The notes beneath the pieces are model-generated. The model had not been told where the DNA came from and searched no databases. It was given only the letters and a program-made list of their open reading frames with translations. From Ruminococcus sp. Marseille-P6503 (lineage in GTDB: Bacteria > Bacillota > Clostridia > Oscillospirales > Ruminococcaceae): DNA of 64,000 nt. Position 1 is the first letter of the stretch. Every line of letters begins with the position of its first letter. Location: positions 930,001-994,000 of the forward strand of contig NZ_UWPB01000002.1 in NCBI RefSeq assembly GCF_900604945.1, read 5' to 3'. The position numbers and the translations under genes are program-made. Below, piece after piece: positions 61,690 through 64,000 of the stretch.

Positions 61690-62559
61690 ATGAAAAAGAC
61701 AGTGTTTTTATGCGTCGGAGGGGACGCCAGACAGATATATATGGGCAGAAAGCTTGCGGAATACGGAAAAGTTTATACCTATAGGATCTTTGATTCGTCT
61801 CCGAACGTCGTATCTCTTGACAGCCTGGATAAAATGGAAGAAAAGGCGGACGTTCTTGTGCTTCCGATGATGTCCGGCGGAGAGCTTGAAATACCGTGCC
61901 AGAGAGGCGCGGAAGTAAATTGTCAGGATTTAGCGCCGTATCTTCGCAAAAATGCCATTGTTACAGGAGGAAGGCTTGGGACCCGTCTGATTGAATACTT
62001 TTCCGCGCTTGGCTTTGAGGTAGCGGATTATTTCAAGCGTGAAGAGCTTGTGGTAAAAAACTGCATACCTACCGCCGAAGGGGCGCTTCAGCTTGCTATG
62101 CAGGAGCTTGCTACTACCGTTTTCGGCAGCCGCACGCTTATCATAGGCTACGGAAGGGTTGCAAAGGCTGCCGCCGCGCTTTTCAAAGCGGCAGGTTCTG
62201 AGGTCGCCTGTACGGCGAGAAAGCTGGGAGCGCTGGCGGAGGCGGAAAATTCAGGGCTCAAAGCATTCCATATCAACGAGCTTTTCGGACATATAGGAAG
62301 ATATGACCTTATTATAAATACAGCGCCGTCAATGATACTTGACGAAGCAATGCTTGAGGCCGTTTCAAAGGATACGCTTATAATAGATTTGGCGTCTAAG
62401 CCGGGCGGAGTTGATTTTGAAGCGGCCGCGCGTCTTAACAAGCGCGCGATCCAGGCCCTTTCTCTGCCCGGAAAGGTCGCCCCAATCACCAGCGGAGAAA
62501 TAATCTCCGAGGCGGTTAAGAATATTATAAATGAAAGGGGTGTGAAAAATGTCACTTGA
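61690..62559 (+). CDS. dpaA: Dipicolinate synthase subunit A
   Basis: SpoVFA/DpaA, which with DpaB oxidises the lysine-pathway intermediate dihydrodipicolinate to the spore-core chelator dipicolinic acid. 289 residues with the N-terminal VFLCVGGDARQIYMGRKLAEYG, a Rossmann NAD site TLIIGYGRVAKAAAALFKAAG near 150 and INTAPSMIL. CAGGAGG precedes the ATG. The gene overlaps dpaB by 11 bases. Confirms that the organism makes DPA by the Bacillus-type route rather than by the Etf route of some clostridia. Confidence 0.95.
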   Translation: MKKTVFLCVGGDARQIYMGRKLAEYGKVYTYRIFDSSPNVVSLDSLDKMEEKADVLVLPMMSGGELEIPCQRGAEVNCQDLAPYLRKNAIVTGGRLGTRLIEYFSALGFEVADYFKREELVVKNCIPTAEGALQLAMQELATTVFGSRTLIIGYGRVAKAAAALFKAAGSEVACTARKLGALAEAENSGLKAFHINELFGHIGRYDLIINTAPSMILDEAMLEAVSKDTLIIDLASKPGGVDFEAAARLNKRAIQALSLPGKVAPITSGEIISEAVKNIINERGVKNVT

Positions 62560-63136
62560 AGGAATCAAGGTGGGCTTTGGAATGACGGGCTCCTTCTGCA
62601 CCTTTGAAAAGGCTTTTAAAGCGGCGGAGTCGCTGGTTGAGGCCGGAGCGGAGGTAAGCCCCGTAATGTCGTTTAACGCATGGGGTATCTCCACACGGTT
62701 CGGAACGGCGGAGGAAAACCGCAGAAAAATCGAAGAGATATGCGGCAGAAAAATTATTGCTTCCATAGAAGAAGCGGAGCCGATAGGCCCCAAAAAGCTT
62801 TTTGACATACTGGTAGTCGCCCCCTGTACGGCAAATACTCTTGCAAAGCTGGCCTTGGGTATCTCTGATACGCCCATTACGATGGCTGTTAAATCGCATC
62901 TGAGAAACGGCAGACCGGTAGTTCTGGCAATTTCGACCAACGACGCTCTTGCCGGCTGCGCCAAAAATATAGGGGCCTTGCAGAATTACCGCAATTATTA
63001 TTTTGTACCTTACTGTCAGGATAATTTTACGGCTAAGCCGAATTCGGTCGTGGCTGATTTCACCCGGATAAACGAAACTGTCGAAGCGGCTCTGAAGGGC
63101 GAGCAGCTTCAGCCGGTAATAACCGCAAAACAGTAG
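62549..63136 (+). CDS. dpaB: Dipicolinate synthase subunit B
   Basis: SpoVFB/DpaB, a flavoprotein-like subunit (195 residues). GFGMTGSFCTFEKAFKAAESLVEAGAEVSPVMS, LVVAPCTANTLAKLALGISDTPITMAVKSHLR and PVVLAISTNDAL match the family throughout. GAAAGGGGTG lies before its ATG within the end of dpaA, so the two are coupled. Confidence 0.95.
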   Translation: MSLEGIKVGFGMTGSFCTFEKAFKAAESLVEAGAEVSPVMSFNAWGISTRFGTAEENRRKIEEICGRKIIASIEEAEPIGPKKLFDILVVAPCTANTLAKLALGISDTPITMAVKSHLRNGRPVVLAISTNDALAGCAKNIGALQNYRNYYFVPYCQDNFTAKPNSVVADFTRINETVEAALKGEQLQPVITAKQ

Positions 63137-63168
63137 AAAACAGCTTTTTATAACTGAAGATAATTTAC

Positions 63169-63197
63169 GGGACCTTCCATGCGGAGAGTCCCTTTTT
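63169..63197 (+). terminator. Terminator of dpaAB
   Basis: GGGAC / GTCCC stem with inner TCC / GGA pairs, followed by five T. Confidence 0.7.
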
Positions 63198-63257
63198 ATC
63201 ATAATGGAAATAAAAGCTTATTTATTTGTAAGAGTTATTACAATTCGGAAATTGCAA

Positions 63258-63287
63258 TTGACATACCGGCGGTGTATGCTGTATAAT
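63258..63287 (+). promoter_or_regulatory. Promoter of the final lipoprotein gene
   Basis: TTGACA, 18 bases, TATAAT, 63 bases before the start. Confidence 0.75.
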
Positions 63288-63350
63288 ATAAGCGTAAATT
63301 TATTCGGTTTACGGCAGCAAAATGATGTAAATGAAAAGGAAGGATCTATT

Positions 63351-64000
63351 ATGAAAAAGAAGTATTTTATTGCAGCGGCTGCAGCTTTGGCTGTTACGCT
63401 TGCTTCCTGCGGAGCTATTGACGACAGCGGTGAGTCAGATACAGGGGCGCTTACGGAATCCGCCGTTTCTCAGTCGGAGCAGACGTTAGATAACAGCGGA
63501 AACGACAGTTCTCCGGCTCAGCGGACGGAAAGCGTATCTGACGCTGATTCTCAGGGTTCTCTGGCAGATGACGAATCTTCCGTAGCTGACGGAAACGATT
63601 ATATTCCGGTTTCGGGAATATTCAAGGAAAGTATAGACGGCGTTGAGAGCAACTATGTTATAATCAACGAAAACGCAAGCTATCTTGTTGGAATAGGAGC
63701 GGTTACGGGAGTTCCTTTGGGAATAGATCAGACTGCCGATACTATTACAATAAACCGCGGCGGCGTTGACGATTCAGAGCCTGCGGACTATACTTACGAC
63801 GGAAATGTTCTTACGTTTGAAAGAAACGGTTCGGAATATGAATGGACAAAAATTGAGTTTATTCCGATAAGCGGAACCTACTATGAGGTGGATTCCGAGG
63901 GCACCTATCTTAACGAATGGGTATTCAACGGCGACGGAACAGGCACTATAAGCGCTTACGGCTCAGAAACGGGCGAGGCTATGACTTACGCTCAGACCGC
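63351..64000 (+). CDS. Putative lipoprotein, runs off the window end
   Basis: An open frame from an ATG with GAAAAGGAAGG upstream to the last base. The signal peptide KKKYFIAAAAALAVTLASCG has a lipobox LASC (Cys near 21). A ~70-residue Ser/Asp/Glu/Gln-rich linker (DSGESDTGALTES) follows, then a beta-rich domain (YIPVSGIFKES, YVIINENASYLVGIG, FIPISGTYYEVD). The two domain-like segments share a pattern beginning P(V/I)SG.Y/F, so it may have repeated units. Partial; no family recognised. Confidence 0.75.
   Translation, partial: MKKKYFIAAAAALAVTLASCGAIDDSGESDTGALTESAVSQSEQTLDNSGNDSSPAQRTESVSDADSQGSLADDESSVADGNDYIPVSGIFKESIDGVESNYVIINENASYLVGIGAVTGVPLGIDQTADTITINRGGVDDSEPADYTYDGNVLTFERNGSEYEWTKIEFIPISGTYYEVDSEGTYLNEWVFNGDGTGTISAYGSETGEAMTYAQT

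Overview
The window looks like a chromosomal segment of an anaerobic, spore-forming, plant-fibre-degrading Firmicute of the Ruminococcus/Oscillospiraceae type. Sporulation genes (spoIID, spoVS, dpaA-dpaB), a large surface GH5 cellulase, AdhE plus an iron alcohol dehydrogenase (ethanol fermentation), an oxygen-sensitive indolepyruvate:ferredoxin oxidoreductase, a T-box, Gram-positive promoters (TTGACA-17-TATAAT) and strong GGAGG ribosome sites all fit. The genus is inferred from gene content, not from a marker comparison.

Layout. 0-4.6 kb: spoIID, an arylacetate-CoA ligase, an acyl-ACP thioesterase and cysK. 4.6-7.8 kb: two type IV pilin-like genes facing each other. Their first 104 bp and their 107-bp leaders form a perfect 211-bp inverted repeat around a GT-C glycosyltransferase-like gene. 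Only the right-hand pilin has a promoter, and it lies outside the repeat. 8.3-14.4 kb: MATE exporter, alcohol dehydrogenase, a membrane protein with acpS and nnr (NAD(P)HX repair), and a lipoprotein. 14.5-28.8 kb: an AT-rich mobile island bracketed by ~99-bp direct repeats, the right one abutting tRNA-Ala. It holds a broken IS256 element, a small Cys-rich protein, a membrane protein, a candidate small RNA, an IetA/IetS-like AAA ATPase plus subtilase pair (a known anti-phage or plasmid-maintenance architecture), a truncated serine recombinase, two IS3 elements, a LexA/CI-type repressor and a Ser/Thr kinase. 28.8-32.3 kb: tRNA-Ala, tRNA-Ser, and an operon of two small proteins, a flavin reductase-like protein and a zinc phospholipase C-like protein, then spoVS and ymdB. 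33.4-38.5 kb: iorA-iorB, an IS1-type element inserted exactly at the iorB stop codon, and a T-box-controlled arylacetate-CoA ligase. 38.9-45.4 kb: the cellulase, an ECF sigma factor and its likely membrane regulator. 45.6-50.2 kb: the str operon rpsL-rpsG-fusA-tuf. 50.3-53.5 kb: a small unknown gene inserted between duplicated tuf-tail and intergenic sequence, a CPBP-like membrane protein, tadA and an HD-domain gene. 53.6-56.5 kb: ffs-dnaX-ybaB-recR. 56.8-64 kb: adhE, a degenerate kinase-fold protein, two lipoproteins and dpaAB.

Most notable. The pilin locus reads as a self-contained switch: inversion between the perfect repeats would exchange which pilin tail is joined to the only promoter, and would also place the glycosyltransferase gene behind that promoter. 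The island around the ATPase/protease pair carries several features not usually described with it: a structured RNA unit, a Cys-rich mini-protein with a polytopic membrane protein, and an operator-like repeat in the promoter. All functions are inferred from sequence patterns; no database search was run.
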